Assembly (NCBI GenBank): GCA_003176075.1
Contig: PSRN01000228.1
Location: forward strand, 1-12,179
Origin: Bdellovibrio sp.
GTDB taxonomy: Bacteria > Bdellovibrionota > Bdellovibrionia > Bdellovibrionales > Bdellovibrionaceae
Length of the DNA stretch: 12,179 nucleotides
Direction: 5' to 3'
This document shows, piece by piece, positions 6,296 to 12,179 of this stretch. Numbering within the stretch: position 1 is the first letter of the stretch; the number at the start of each line of letters is the position of its first letter. The notes below the pieces were generated by a model that saw only the letters and a program-made list of their open reading frames with translations, ran no database searches and was not told the DNA's origin. Both the position numbers and the translations under genes were made by a program.

Positions 6296-7093
6296 TCAAC
6301 TGCCAAGCCGGATTTGATGTTCACTTCCGTCCACTCCCAGGTAGGCCTCGATCACTTTCTTGGAATTTTGGATTTTCTCAGGCGGACCCTCCTCGATTTT
6401 GATCCCGTGATCCAAAACGATGATTCGTTCGCATATTCCCATAACCAGTTTCATGTCGTGTTCAATCAGAAGGACCGTCAGTTTGAAGCGCTCACGAATT
6501 TGCGCGATGGTTTTCATCAATTCTTCGGTTTCCGAATGATTCATGCCGGCGGCGGGTTCATCAAGGCAAATCATTTTCGGCTTGGTGGCCAAGGCCCGCA
6601 CGATTTCCAGTTTGCGCTGCTCGCCATAGGGGAGAGCGGTGGCCGGCGCGTCTTTCTTGTCTTCCAGGTGGAAAATGGAAAGCAAAGACATGGCGAGGTC
6701 CAAGTTGGCCTTTTCCTGCGTCTCGAAGCGACGGGTGTGAAGAACGGCATCGGCAAGCCCATAGCTGACGTGCTGGGCGGCAGCGGTAAGAATATTTTCC
6801 AGCACCGAAAGATCCTGAAAGAGCCGGATATTTTGAAATGTCCGGGTGAGACCCAGACGTGAAACCTGATAAGGTTCAAGATCGTTCAGAGAGTGATTGT
6901 CAAAAACGACTTCGCCGAAAGTGGGTTGATAAATTCCAGTCACGACATTGAAGACCGTTGTTTTCCCGGCGCCATTGGGCCCAATGAGGCCGATCAGATC
7001 GCCCGGCGCGATGGAAAATGAAAGTTGATCGATGGCTTTGAGTCCCCCGAAACGCATCGAAATATTTCTGACCTCAAGAAGATTTGCTGGCAT
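6296..7093 (-). CDS. livG: branched-chain amino acid ABC transporter ATP-binding protein LivG
   Basis: 265 residues, the second ATPase of the importer. Walker A GPNGAGKT (38-45), Q-loop at TFQN (Q87), the LivG-style signature LPYGEQRKLEI (from 154; YG replaces the usual SG, as is normal for the family), Walker B CLDEPAAGMN (D178/E179) and switch His212 in IEHD. The start ATG lies one base after the TAA of livM, so translation is probably coupled; the preceding DNA is the repeat-derived tail of livM and offers only a weak GGGTG ribosome site. LivG pairs with LivF as a heterodimer. Confidence 0.95.
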   Translation of the reverse strand: MPANLLEVRNISMRFGGLKAIDQLSFSIAPGDLIGLIGPNGAGKTTVFNVVTGIYQPTFGEVVFDNHSLNDLEPYQVSRLGLTRTFQNIRLFQDLSVLENILTAAAQHVSYGLADAVLHTRRFETQEKANLDLAMSLLSIFHLEDKKDAPATALPYGEQRKLEIVRALATKPKMICLDEPAAGMNHSETEELMKTIAQIRERFKLTVLLIEHDMKLVMGICERIIVLDHGIKIEEGPPEKIQNSKKVIEAYLGVDGSEHQIRLGS

Positions 7094-7094
7094 G

Positions 7095-8174
7095 TTACAC
7101 CCGTGGCACCGAGGGTCGGCCTTGCCGACCCGCCATGTTCTTCGCCGCCCACGCTCTCCTCGTCAAAGCGAATTTTTTCCAAATTTCCGGCAGTTCATGA
7201 CTTCCGCACAAACCAGCCGGCCGAAGGATCATCATCAATATCAAAAGGAAAGAATAAATAATCATGCGAACATCCACTCCCGTTAAATCCTGGACCGGCC
7301 TGAGAAGTTCGGGGATCAACGTGACCAGGGTGGCGGCCAACAGAGAGCCGGAAAGGCTGCCCATGCCTCCCAAAACCACGATAATGACGGCATCGACGGA
7401 ACGATTGAAGCCAAAAGAAGACGGGCTCAAATACCCCACATTGTGGGCGAAAATGGATCCGGCGACGCCGGCGAAAAAACTTGAGAGAGCAAAGGCACGG
7501 ACTTTCGCCTGGGTGGTGTTGATGCCCATCGCTTGCGCCGCGATTTCGTCGTCCCTGACACTCAAGAACCCCCGCCCATGGGCGCTGCGGACGAGACGCC
7601 AAATGGTCACAAAACACAGAATCACCCAAAAAAGAGTCATCGCGAAAAACTGAAGGAATTGACTCACCACGAGGGGTCCCAGACGCAAGTCCCCCGGGCC
7701 TTTGATATCGTAGAAGCCACGGGCGCCACCGACCGCTTCGGTATTGAGCAGAATGACCCGGATGATTTCGGCAAAGCCCAAAGTCACTATGGCCAGGTAA
7801 TCGCCCTTCAAGCGCAGTGACGGCAAGCCCACGACCCATCCCGCGAGAGCCGCCGCTCCGCCGGCGATCAACGCAAGTCCGATAAAAAAAGGAATTTGCA
7901 GAAGACCCCCGACGGCGCCGATCCGGCTCCACCAGATCTCCGCCAGTGAGGCCGAGACGTAGCCGCCGATGGCCATGAAACCCGCGTGACCAAGCGAGAA
8001 CTGTCCGGCAAAGCCGTTCACCAAATTCAGAGACATCCCCAAAATCATGTTGATCATCAGCAACAGAATCATGAACTGGAGGAAGGGGTTGAGGACCAGA
8101 TCAGCCAGCCAACCCACGATTAAAAGAGCGACAAAGAACATAAAAGGTTTTTTGCTCACAACTTCTTTGCTCAC
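7095..8174 (-). CDS. livM: branched-chain amino acid ABC transporter permease LivM
   Basis: 359-residue inner-membrane permease that forms the channel with LivH. It has many membrane segments starting at FMFFVALLIVGWLADLVL. Family blocks present are NLVNGFAGQFSLGHAGFMAIGGY, SLRLKGDYLAIVTLGFAEIIR, the ATPase-coupling loop VRDDEIAAQAMGIN, and VLGGMGSLSGSLLAA. The GTG start (8174) overlaps the livH stop by 4 nt (GTGA), with GGAG 5 nt before it; a near-repeat GTGAGCAAA recurs in frame at codon 6. The family normally ends soon after RPAGL(F/C)G. Here about 35 further basic residues follow (from SHELPEIWKK to RPSVPRV). The last 20 or so are encoded by a dispersed GC-rich repeat (7099-7155), so this tail looks like a recent extension. 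Confidence 0.95.
   Translation of the reverse strand: MSKEVVSKKPFMFFVALLIVGWLADLVLNPFLQFMILLLMINMILGMSLNLVNGFAGQFSLGHAGFMAIGGYVSASLAEIWWSRIGAVGGLLQIPFFIGLALIAGGAAALAGWVVGLPSLRLKGDYLAIVTLGFAEIIRVILLNTEAVGGARGFYDIKGPGDLRLGPLVVSQFLQFFAMTLFWVILCFVTIWRLVRSAHGRGFLSVRDDEIAAQAMGINTTQAKVRAFALSSFFAGVAGSIFAHNVGYLSPSSFGFNRSVDAVIIVVLGGMGSLSGSLLAATLVTLIPELLRPVQDLTGVDVRMIIYSFLLILMMILRPAGLCGSHELPEIWKKFALTRRAWAAKNMAGRQGRPSVPRV
7099..7155. repeat. dispersed GC-rich hairpin repeat, copy in the livM 3' end
   Basis: It contains the perfect hairpin GGGTCGGC (7113-7120), CTT loop, GCCGACCC (7124-7131). It ends in the 16-bp core CTTCGCCGCCCACGCT (7140-7155), shared exactly with both units at 9095-9152. Its left part CCCGTGGCACCGAGG resembles CCCGTGGCGCCGCGG at 9156-9170. 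Confidence 0.7.
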
Positions 8175-9073
8175 ACTTTCTCCGTGGCGGATCGTCCAAG
8201 GAGTCCCGCCGGTTTAAAAATGAGAACAGCAATCAATATCCCAAAGGCCAAAGCATCACGATAGGTGGATGAAAGATAGCCGACAACCATCTCTTCCGAC
8301 AAACCCATCAAGACGGCCCCCAAGACCGCTCCCGACAGGTTGCCGATGCCACCCAGCACCGCCGCGATAAACGCCTTCATGCCGATCATGGTGCCCATCA
8401 GGGGTTCGACCTTGGGATACTTGAGGCCGACCAGCACACTGCCGACACCGGCCAGGGCTGAACCCAATATGAAGGTGGCTGAGATGATGCGATTTGGATT
8501 GACTCCCATCAAAGAGGCGACTCGCATATTTTGGCTGACCGCCCTCATGGCCATGCCAATGCGCGTGCGAAAGATGAGAAGGTTCAGCACCAGGAGGGTC
8601 AAAAGAGTGACGCCCAAGACGACCAAGTCCAGGCTGTGCACCGTGAAGCTTGATCCTTCCAAAACAGGGACATTGGGAAGTACGGTCGGAAAAACTTTCG
8701 GATCGTCCCCGAAGACACTTTGCCCGGTGTATTGCAGGAGGAGACTGACGCCGATGGCGGCGATGAGCACATTCAATTTGGGTGCGTTTCTCAGGGGTCG
8801 GTAGGCCAGCCGCTCAATCAGAAAGCCAAGAATTGCGCAGCCAATGATGGAGGACATCAATAAAACCACAAAAGAAGGAAGACCTTGAGAATCGTTCAGA
8901 TTGAGAAAGCGGGCGGCGTAGTAAGAACAAAAGGCCCCCATCATGTAGACATCAGAATGGGCGAAATTGATCAGCTGCAGGATTCCGTACACCATCGTGT
9001 AACCGAGAGCAATGAGAGCGTAAATACTCCCCAGGCTGAGTCCATTGATAAAGTGTTGCGCGAAATCTTGCAT
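8171..9073 (-). CDS. livH: branched-chain amino acid ABC transporter permease LivH
   Basis: 300-residue inner-membrane permease, of typical length. The N-terminus FINGLSLGSIYALIALGYTMVYGILQLINFAHSDVYMMGAF is the LivH hallmark. The coupling region RAVSQNMRVASLMGVNPNRII and the later FIAAVLGGIGNLSGAVLGA block are also standard, and it ends in IFKPAGLLGR. Start ATG 9073; only a weak AGG lies upstream. Its stop overlaps the GTG of livM. The 106-bp gap to livK carries tandem repeats, so it may be separated from livK in mRNA stability even if co-transcribed. Confidence 0.95.
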   Translation of the reverse strand: MQDFAQHFINGLSLGSIYALIALGYTMVYGILQLINFAHSDVYMMGAFCSYYAARFLNLNDSQGLPSFVVLLMSSIIGCAILGFLIERLAYRPLRNAPKLNVLIAAIGVSLLLQYTGQSVFGDDPKVFPTVLPNVPVLEGSSFTVHSLDLVVLGVTLLTLLVLNLLIFRTRIGMAMRAVSQNMRVASLMGVNPNRIISATFILGSALAGVGSVLVGLKYPKVEPLMGTMIGMKAFIAAVLGGIGNLSGAVLGAVLMGLSEEMVVGYLSSTYRDALAFGILIAVLIFKPAGLLGRSATEKV

Positions 9074-9094
9074 CTTTAAATGAACCTACTCTAG

Positions 9095-9176
9095 GATCCC
9101 GTGCCGGCTTCGCCGCCCACGCTGATCCCGTGCCGGCTTCGCCGCCCACGCTGATCCCGTGGCGCCGCGGAGGTGC
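9095..9176. repeat. tandem 29-bp GC-rich repeats in the livK-livH spacer
   Basis: Two identical 29-bp units (9095-9123 and 9124-9152) begin GATCCCGTGCCGG and end CGCCGCCCACGCT. A third partial unit (GATCCCGTG from 9153) then diverges into GCGCCGCGGAGGTGC. Each unit can form a small hairpin (GCCG-gct-tcGC type, with flanking GTG/CAC pairs). The units resemble REP elements between genes of one operon and could act on mRNA 3' ends after livK, letting the binding protein be made in excess. That role is inference. Confidence 0.75.
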
Positions 9177-9179
9177 GCC

Positions 9180-10406
9180 TCAAGGATTCACGTTCTGAAC
9201 AAACTTGGTGGACTTGCCCGTGACTTGCACAACCACGGCCCCCTTCACCGCATCCCGCTTTTCATTCATTGAAATCTTTCCGGTCACACCGTTGTAGTCT
9301 TTGATCATCGCCAGTTGATCCCGGATCAGTTCGGGCGTGGGGCTTGCGGCATTGGCGATCGCTTGGAAAAGAATTTTGGCTCCATCGTAACCCGTGGCGG
9401 CCATTCCGTCAGGAACTCTGCCGTATTTCTCTTTATACTTTTTGACAAAGCTCACCACGATGGGGTCGGTGGAGTCGCCGGAATAATGATTTGAAAAGTA
9501 GCCACCCTCCACGGCGTCTTTACCTATTTCATAGAGTTTGGTGGATTCCCATCCGTCACCTCCCAGCAAGGCCGCTTTGATCCCGGCCTGCCGGGCTTGC
9601 AGCGCGATCAAACCGACTTCGGTGTAGTATCCAGGGATAAAAACAGCCTCGGGTTGCGCTGACTTGATTTTGGTGAGTTGCCCGTTGAAATCAACATCGC
9701 CTGATTGATAACTCAAGTCCTCGACGACGGTGCCCCCGAGCTCAAGCAACCTGGCTTTGAAGAAATCAGCCAAGCCAACCGAGTAATCCGATTTTATATC
9801 ACGGAAGATAGCCACCTTCTTCAATTTGAGATTGTTGAGTGTAAAGTTCGCCATCACGGTGCCTTGAAAGGGGTCGATGAAGCAGGTCCGGAAAATGTAG
9901 TCGCCGATCTGAGTGACTTTCGGGTTGGTTGAACTGGGGGTCACCAGGGGAATTTTACTCTTCTGGGCGATGGGGGCGGCCGCCAGCGTTCGTGTGCTCG
10001 CCACTTCGCCCAGGATGGCGACAACCTTGTCTTGTTCGATAAGTCTTTTCACCATGGCGGCGGCGAGTTCGGGTCGTCCTTGATCATCGAGGGTGATAAT
10101 TTCAATTTTTTTTCCGTGAATGCCTCCGGCCGCGTTGACTTCATCGCGGGCCATTTTGATCGCTTCGTCGGTCGAGGTGCCAAAGCTCGCTTCACTCCCG
10201 GTCATGGTGGCGAAGTGACCCACCAGGATCACATCTTTTTTAGTGCAGGTGCTGAGGAGGAGGATTCCGGCGCTGGCTTTCAAGAACGGCTTCAGATTGA
10301 GATTGAGATTGCGATTGAGGATCAACTTCAGCTTCAGACTCGGATTCAGCTTTCTTCTTAACTTCCGATCCAGCTTGACCTCAATTTGCTTGAAAAGTGA
10401 TAACAT
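9180..10406 (-). CDS. livK: branched-chain amino acid ABC transporter substrate-binding lipoprotein LivK
   Basis: 408 residues, periplasmic-binding-protein fold of the Leu/Ile/Val receptor family, delivering substrate to LivHMGF. The mature part starts with VILVGHFATMTGSEASFG, then DEVNAAGGIHGKKIEIITLDDQG and VAILGEVASTRTLAAAPIA, all characteristic of the family. It continues with IPLVTPSSTNP and, near the end, TGYDGAKILFQAI. Cys54 in LSTC should be lipidated, so the receptor is membrane-tethered. AGGAGG 6 nt before ATG 10406 makes the start certain. Thus the signal peptide really has a 43-residue basic n-region (12 Lys/Arg) with repeated Leu/Asn dipeptides (NRNLNLNLK), followed by a short hydrophobic core. 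This is far longer than normal and is encoded by hexamer repeats. Repeats follow its 3' end. Confidence 0.95.
   Translation of the reverse strand: MLSLFKQIEVKLDRKLRRKLNPSLKLKLILNRNLNLNLKPFLKASAGILLLSTCTKKDVILVGHFATMTGSEASFGTSTDEAIKMARDEVNAAGGIHGKKIEIITLDDQGRPELAAAMVKRLIEQDKVVAILGEVASTRTLAAAPIAQKSKIPLVTPSSTNPKVTQIGDYIFRTCFIDPFQGTVMANFTLNNLKLKKVAIFRDIKSDYSVGLADFFKARLLELGGTVVEDLSYQSGDVDFNGQLTKIKSAQPEAVFIPGYYTEVGLIALQARQAGIKAALLGGDGWESTKLYEIGKDAVEGGYFSNHYSGDSTDPIVVSFVKKYKEKYGRVPDGMAATGYDGAKILFQAIANAASPTPELIRDQLAMIKDYNGVTGKISMNEKRDAVKGAVVVQVTGKSTKFVQNVNP
10294..10317. repeat. hexanucleotide repeat in the livK signal-peptide coding region
   Basis: Four units on the plus strand, AGATTG three times then CGATTG, encode the Asn-Leu dipeptides of the LivK n-region on the minus strand. 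Degenerate CTTCAG hexamers continue to about 10350. In-frame units mean that copy-number change would lengthen or shorten the n-region without a frameshift. Confidence 0.7.
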
Positions 10407-10751
10407 GCCCCGCCTCCTGATTAAGCAGAAGGTTAATCAATCCAGCGAGTACTGGTCAACAACTTCAGCCGCGGCCATAGCATTTGCCGCAGTGACAGGT
10501 GTAGCGGTGGTTTCAGTTTGGCTTCGGCTGAAATCAATTGCGGGCACTTTCTTGTCGAATTGAGCAAAACGGGTGTCAGACTCGATTCATTTGGAATTCA
10601 AATCGAAGCTAGCGTGCGACGGAGCGAGAATTGCTGATTCTGGCAAGAGAGCAAACTGACGACCAATCAACTTTCTCGTTTCTCTCCAAACCCAATCCGA
10701 TTTTCAGGATCTTGATTGCATTGTCAGGCTTGCCAACCGCGCGAGGACGCT
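10407..10751. other. spacer between pfkA and livK; expected livK promoter region
   Basis: 345 bp. No box pair good enough to call a promoter was found; TTGACC on the minus strand (about 10462-10467) lacks a matching -10. A dyad GATTAA-N8-TTAATC (10419-10438) sits directly upstream of the livK Shine-Dalgarno and could be an operator or an mRNA hairpin. A minus-strand frame at 10437-10586 reads as protein-like. No hairpin with a T tract was found after pfkA, so read-through into livK is possible. Confidence 0.4.
10437..10586 (-). other. protein-like open frame, possible small gene or gene remnant
   Basis: A 49-codon frame upstream of livK reads RFAQFDKKVPAIDFSRSQ, then a Thr/Ala-rich stretch, then AAAEVVDQYSLD before TGA at 10437-10439. 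The composition resembles a real protein. There is no ATG near the front; GTG 10547 (36 codons) is the only common start upstream of an internal ATG, and neither has a Shine-Dalgarno. It may be a decayed gene. No family is recognised. Confidence 0.25.
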
Positions 10752-11741
10752 CTAATGCGACAGCATCGATGCCAGCTGTACATAGTCCTTGGGTGCGAGT
10801 TTCTTGTTTCGTTGGGGAGCTTCAAAGGGGATGGCGACCAGCTTGCCGGATTCAACTCCCACGAAGACATCGCATTGTCCCGTAGTCAGCAACTGGACCG
10901 CGGCACAACCCATGCGGGTGGCAAGTATTCGGTCCGCGGCGGTTGGCGGCCCGCCCCTTTGTTGATGGCCGAGGATGCAGACCTTGGGGTCAAGCCCCAT
11001 CTTTTTTCGGATCTGCTCAGCCAAGTCGTAGGCCCTGCCTGGCTTTTGACCTTCGGCGGCGACGATAATGCTGCTTTTTTTTCCCTTGCTGGCTGAGCTC
11101 TTCAGTTTCTCGACCAACTGGTCGACAGGCATAGGATACTCCGGCGTGAACACTTCCTCGGCGCCGCCGGCCAGGCCCACCGCGGATGCGATAAACCCTG
11201 AATCCCGGCCCATCACTTCAATGATGAAGATGCGATCATGGCTGGTCGCCGTGTCGCGAATGCGGTCGATGGCTTCCAGGGCCGTGTTGATGGCCGTATC
11301 GAATCCAATCGTGGAGTCCGTGCCGAAAATATCGTTGTCAATGGTGGCCGGGATGCCCACCATCGGGTACTCGTGCTCCTGCCAAACAGCCTGGGCGCCA
11401 GCGAAGGAGCCATCGCCACCGATCACAATGCAGGCGTCGATTTGGTGCTCGCGCAGGTTGTGCACGGCCTGCGCTCTGACTTCCGGGCGATGAAACTCCA
11501 AACAACGGGCGGTTTTCAAGATGGTGCCGCCCCTTTGGATGATGTTGGCGAGCGACCTGGACTGCAGCGGTTGAAAATTGCGTTCCAGGATACCGCTATA
11601 GCCGCCGATAATGCCGAAGACTTCACGACCTTCGTGCAGGAGATTTCGAGCCGCGGCTCTGAGGGCCGCATTCATCCCAGGAGCGTCGCCGCCACTGGTG
11701 AAGATTCCAACTTTTGCAATTTGAGTCCCGTGCTGCGCCAT
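10752..11741 (-). CDS. pfkA: ATP-dependent 6-phosphofructokinase PfkA
   Basis: Phosphorylates fructose 6-phosphate to fructose 1,6-bisphosphate in glycolysis, in the cytoplasm. 329 residues from ATG 11741, matching the usual 320-residue group A size. Motifs: GGDAPGMN (17-24), IGGDGS (107-112) with Gly where PPi-dependent enzymes carry Asp, PATIDND (131-137) with catalytic Asp135, the substrate-binding TIGFDTA, EVMGRDSGF (175-183), and LGHQQRGG near the C-terminus. GGDGS and the absence of Lys before TIDND indicate ATP use. The frame stays open to 11819, but the extra residues come from a GC-rich repeat and carry no homologous sequence; the preferred start has AAAGG about 13 nt upstream, which is weak. 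It is downstream of HU beyond an intrinsic terminator and upstream of livK. Confidence 0.95.
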   Translation of the reverse strand: MAQHGTQIAKVGIFTSGGDAPGMNAALRAAARNLLHEGREVFGIIGGYSGILERNFQPLQSRSLANIIQRGGTILKTARCLEFHRPEVRAQAVHNLREHQIDACIVIGGDGSFAGAQAVWQEHEYPMVGIPATIDNDIFGTDSTIGFDTAINTALEAIDRIRDTATSHDRIFIIEVMGRDSGFIASAVGLAGGAEEVFTPEYPMPVDQLVEKLKSSASKGKKSSIIVAAEGQKPGRAYDLAEQIRKKMGLDPKVCILGHQQRGGPPTAADRILATRMGCAAVQLLTTGQCDVFVGVESGKLVAIPFEAPQRNKKLAPKDYVQLASMLSH

Positions 11742-11785
11742 GGAATTCCAGGTACCTTTGTTTAGGGGTTTGGGGCTTGTGTTTG

Positions 11786-11814
11786 TCACCCGCGGCGGCG
11801 TCGCCGCCCACGCT
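11786..11814. repeat. dispersed GC-rich hairpin repeat upstream of pfkA
   Basis: A 29-bp unit matching the 9095-9123 unit at 23 of 29 positions by eye, identical over the final 14 bases. GGCGGC-GTC-GCCGCC forms a perfect stem. It lies between the HU terminator and pfkA. Confidence 0.7.
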
Positions 11815-11817
11815 GGC

Positions 11818-11844
11818 AAAAAAAAAGGGCCACTATGGGCCCTT
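11818..11844 (-). terminator. intrinsic terminator of the HU gene
   Basis: On the minus strand AAGGGCC (11844-11838) pairs with GGCCCTT (11831-11825) around a 6-nt loop, followed by a run of nine T (11826-11818). It sits 33 nt past the HU stop codon. Confidence 0.9.
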
Positions 11845-11853
11845 CTTTAGCTC

Positions 11854-11868
11854 CTTCTGAGGCAGAAG
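11854..11868 (-). other. small hairpin before the HU terminator
   Basis: CTTCTG and CAGAAG pair perfectly around a 3-nt loop, between the HU stop and the terminator hairpin. It may protect the HU mRNA 3' end; no T tract of its own. Confidence 0.4.
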
Positions 11869-11876
11869 CCAAATGG

Positions 11877-12149
11877 TTACTTCACCATTTCCTTGAATTC
11901 GGCGCCGGCGCGGAATTTGGGCGCCCATGAAGCCGGAATCTTAATGGCTTTGCCGGTCTGGGGATTGCGACCCGTACGGGCTTTCCTTTTGGCCTTCGTA
12001 AAAGTGCCGAAGCCGACGATTTTCACATCGTCACCTTTCTTCACCGTCTTCTTAATGGTCTCCCAGCAGTAATTCAAAACCGCTTCACATTGAGCCTTAG
12101 GAAGGTGTGCTTCCGACGCAATCTTTTCGATCAGCTGTTGCTTGTTCAT
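11877..12149 (-). CDS. HU-family DNA-binding protein
   Basis: 90-residue nucleoid protein that binds and bends DNA as a dimer. Helical N-terminal half (MNKQQLIEKIASEAHL), then VGFGTF (45-50) entering the beta arms, and GRNPQTGK (60-67) with the intercalating Pro63 at the arm tip. The C-terminal PKFRAGAEFKEMVK is standard. AAGGAG 7 nt before ATG 12149 fixes the start. It differs slightly from textbook HU by two cysteines (C21, C28) and SWAPKF in place of the usual SKKVPxF. It ends in a strong terminator, so it is probably monocistronic; its promoter is beyond the window edge. Confidence 0.95.
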   Translation of the reverse strand: MNKQQLIEKIASEAHLPKAQCEAVLNYCWETIKKTVKKGDDVKIVGFGTFTKAKRKARTGRNPQTGKAIKIPASWAPKFRAGAEFKEMVK

Positions 12150-12179
12150 CTCGAACTCCTTGTTCGTGGTTGATGTGTC

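Noticed and set aside
8952..9149. Minus-strand ORF across the livK-livH spacer
   Set aside because: It translates the tandem repeats and then runs out of frame into livH.
9095..9161. CRISPR-like array
   Set aside because: The 29-bp units abut with no spacers and there are only two full copies; no cas gene is nearby. It fits a REP-like tandem repeat.
10405..10563. Plus-strand 52-codon ORF with a membrane-like AAAIAFAAVTGVAVVSV segment
   Set aside because: It is antisense to the protein-like minus-strand frame, has no good ribosome site and starts on the palindromic CATG of the livK start codon; the hydrophobicity is probably a mirror of Ala-rich coding.
10571..10583. GGTGTCAGACTC resembling the GTGTCAGACAC-type palindrome linked to some REP transposases
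   Set aside because: Only half of the palindrome is present and there is no second copy in the window.
11742..11819. Longer PfkA start giving a 355-residue protein
   Set aside because: The extra 26 codons run through the dispersed repeat and a Pro/Thr-rich stretch unlike any PfkA N-terminus; the family start aligns with MAQHGTQIAKVGIFTSGGD.

Overview
The window is chromosomal DNA of a Gram-negative bacterium. Several predicted lipoproteins and signal peptides, plus the run 'FQNCG' at one lipoprotein site, suggest a Bdellovibrionota or other former deltaproteobacterial lineage. This is an inference, because there is no rRNA or marker gene to fix it.

Layout. Positions 1-66 are the 3' end of a group II intron (domains V and VI); its reverse transcriptase, if it has one, lies outside the window. 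Positions 67-842 hold one likely small secreted protein (371-724), possibly frameshifted at a T7 run, amid otherwise unassigned DNA. A PlsC-like acyltransferase lies on the minus strand (843-1673). Next on the plus strand come a 43-codon small ORF with a strong Shine-Dalgarno (1943-2074) and a 680-residue exported protein (2101-4143). That protein appears to carry two tandem domains related to leucyl/phenylalanyl-tRNA-protein transferase (Aat), a cytoplasmic enzyme family. A Pro-rich lipoprotein follows (4257-5510).

From 5549 to the right end every gene is on the minus strand. Read in transcription order they are: an HU-family DNA-binding protein with a clear intrinsic terminator, ATP-type 6-phosphofructokinase (pfkA), and a complete branched-chain/amphipathic amino-acid ABC importer. 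The importer order is binding lipoprotein, two permeases and two ATPases (livK-livH-livM-livG-livF). LivK captures the substrate outside the inner membrane, LivH and LivM form the channel, and LivG and LivF hydrolyse ATP. livH/livM overlap by 4 nt and livM/livG are 1 nt apart, so these are translationally coupled.

The most unusual features are: the exported double Aat-like protein and its small upstream ORF; a short dispersed GC-rich hairpin repeat found between genes and also inside coding ends (LivM C-terminus, lipoprotein N-terminus); a LivK signal peptide with a very long basic n-region encoded by hexamer repeats; and an acyltransferase that lacks the usual Asp of its first motif. Coordinates and motifs were read by eye. 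Family assignments of the canonical genes are secure; the Aat relationship rests on motif matching by eye.
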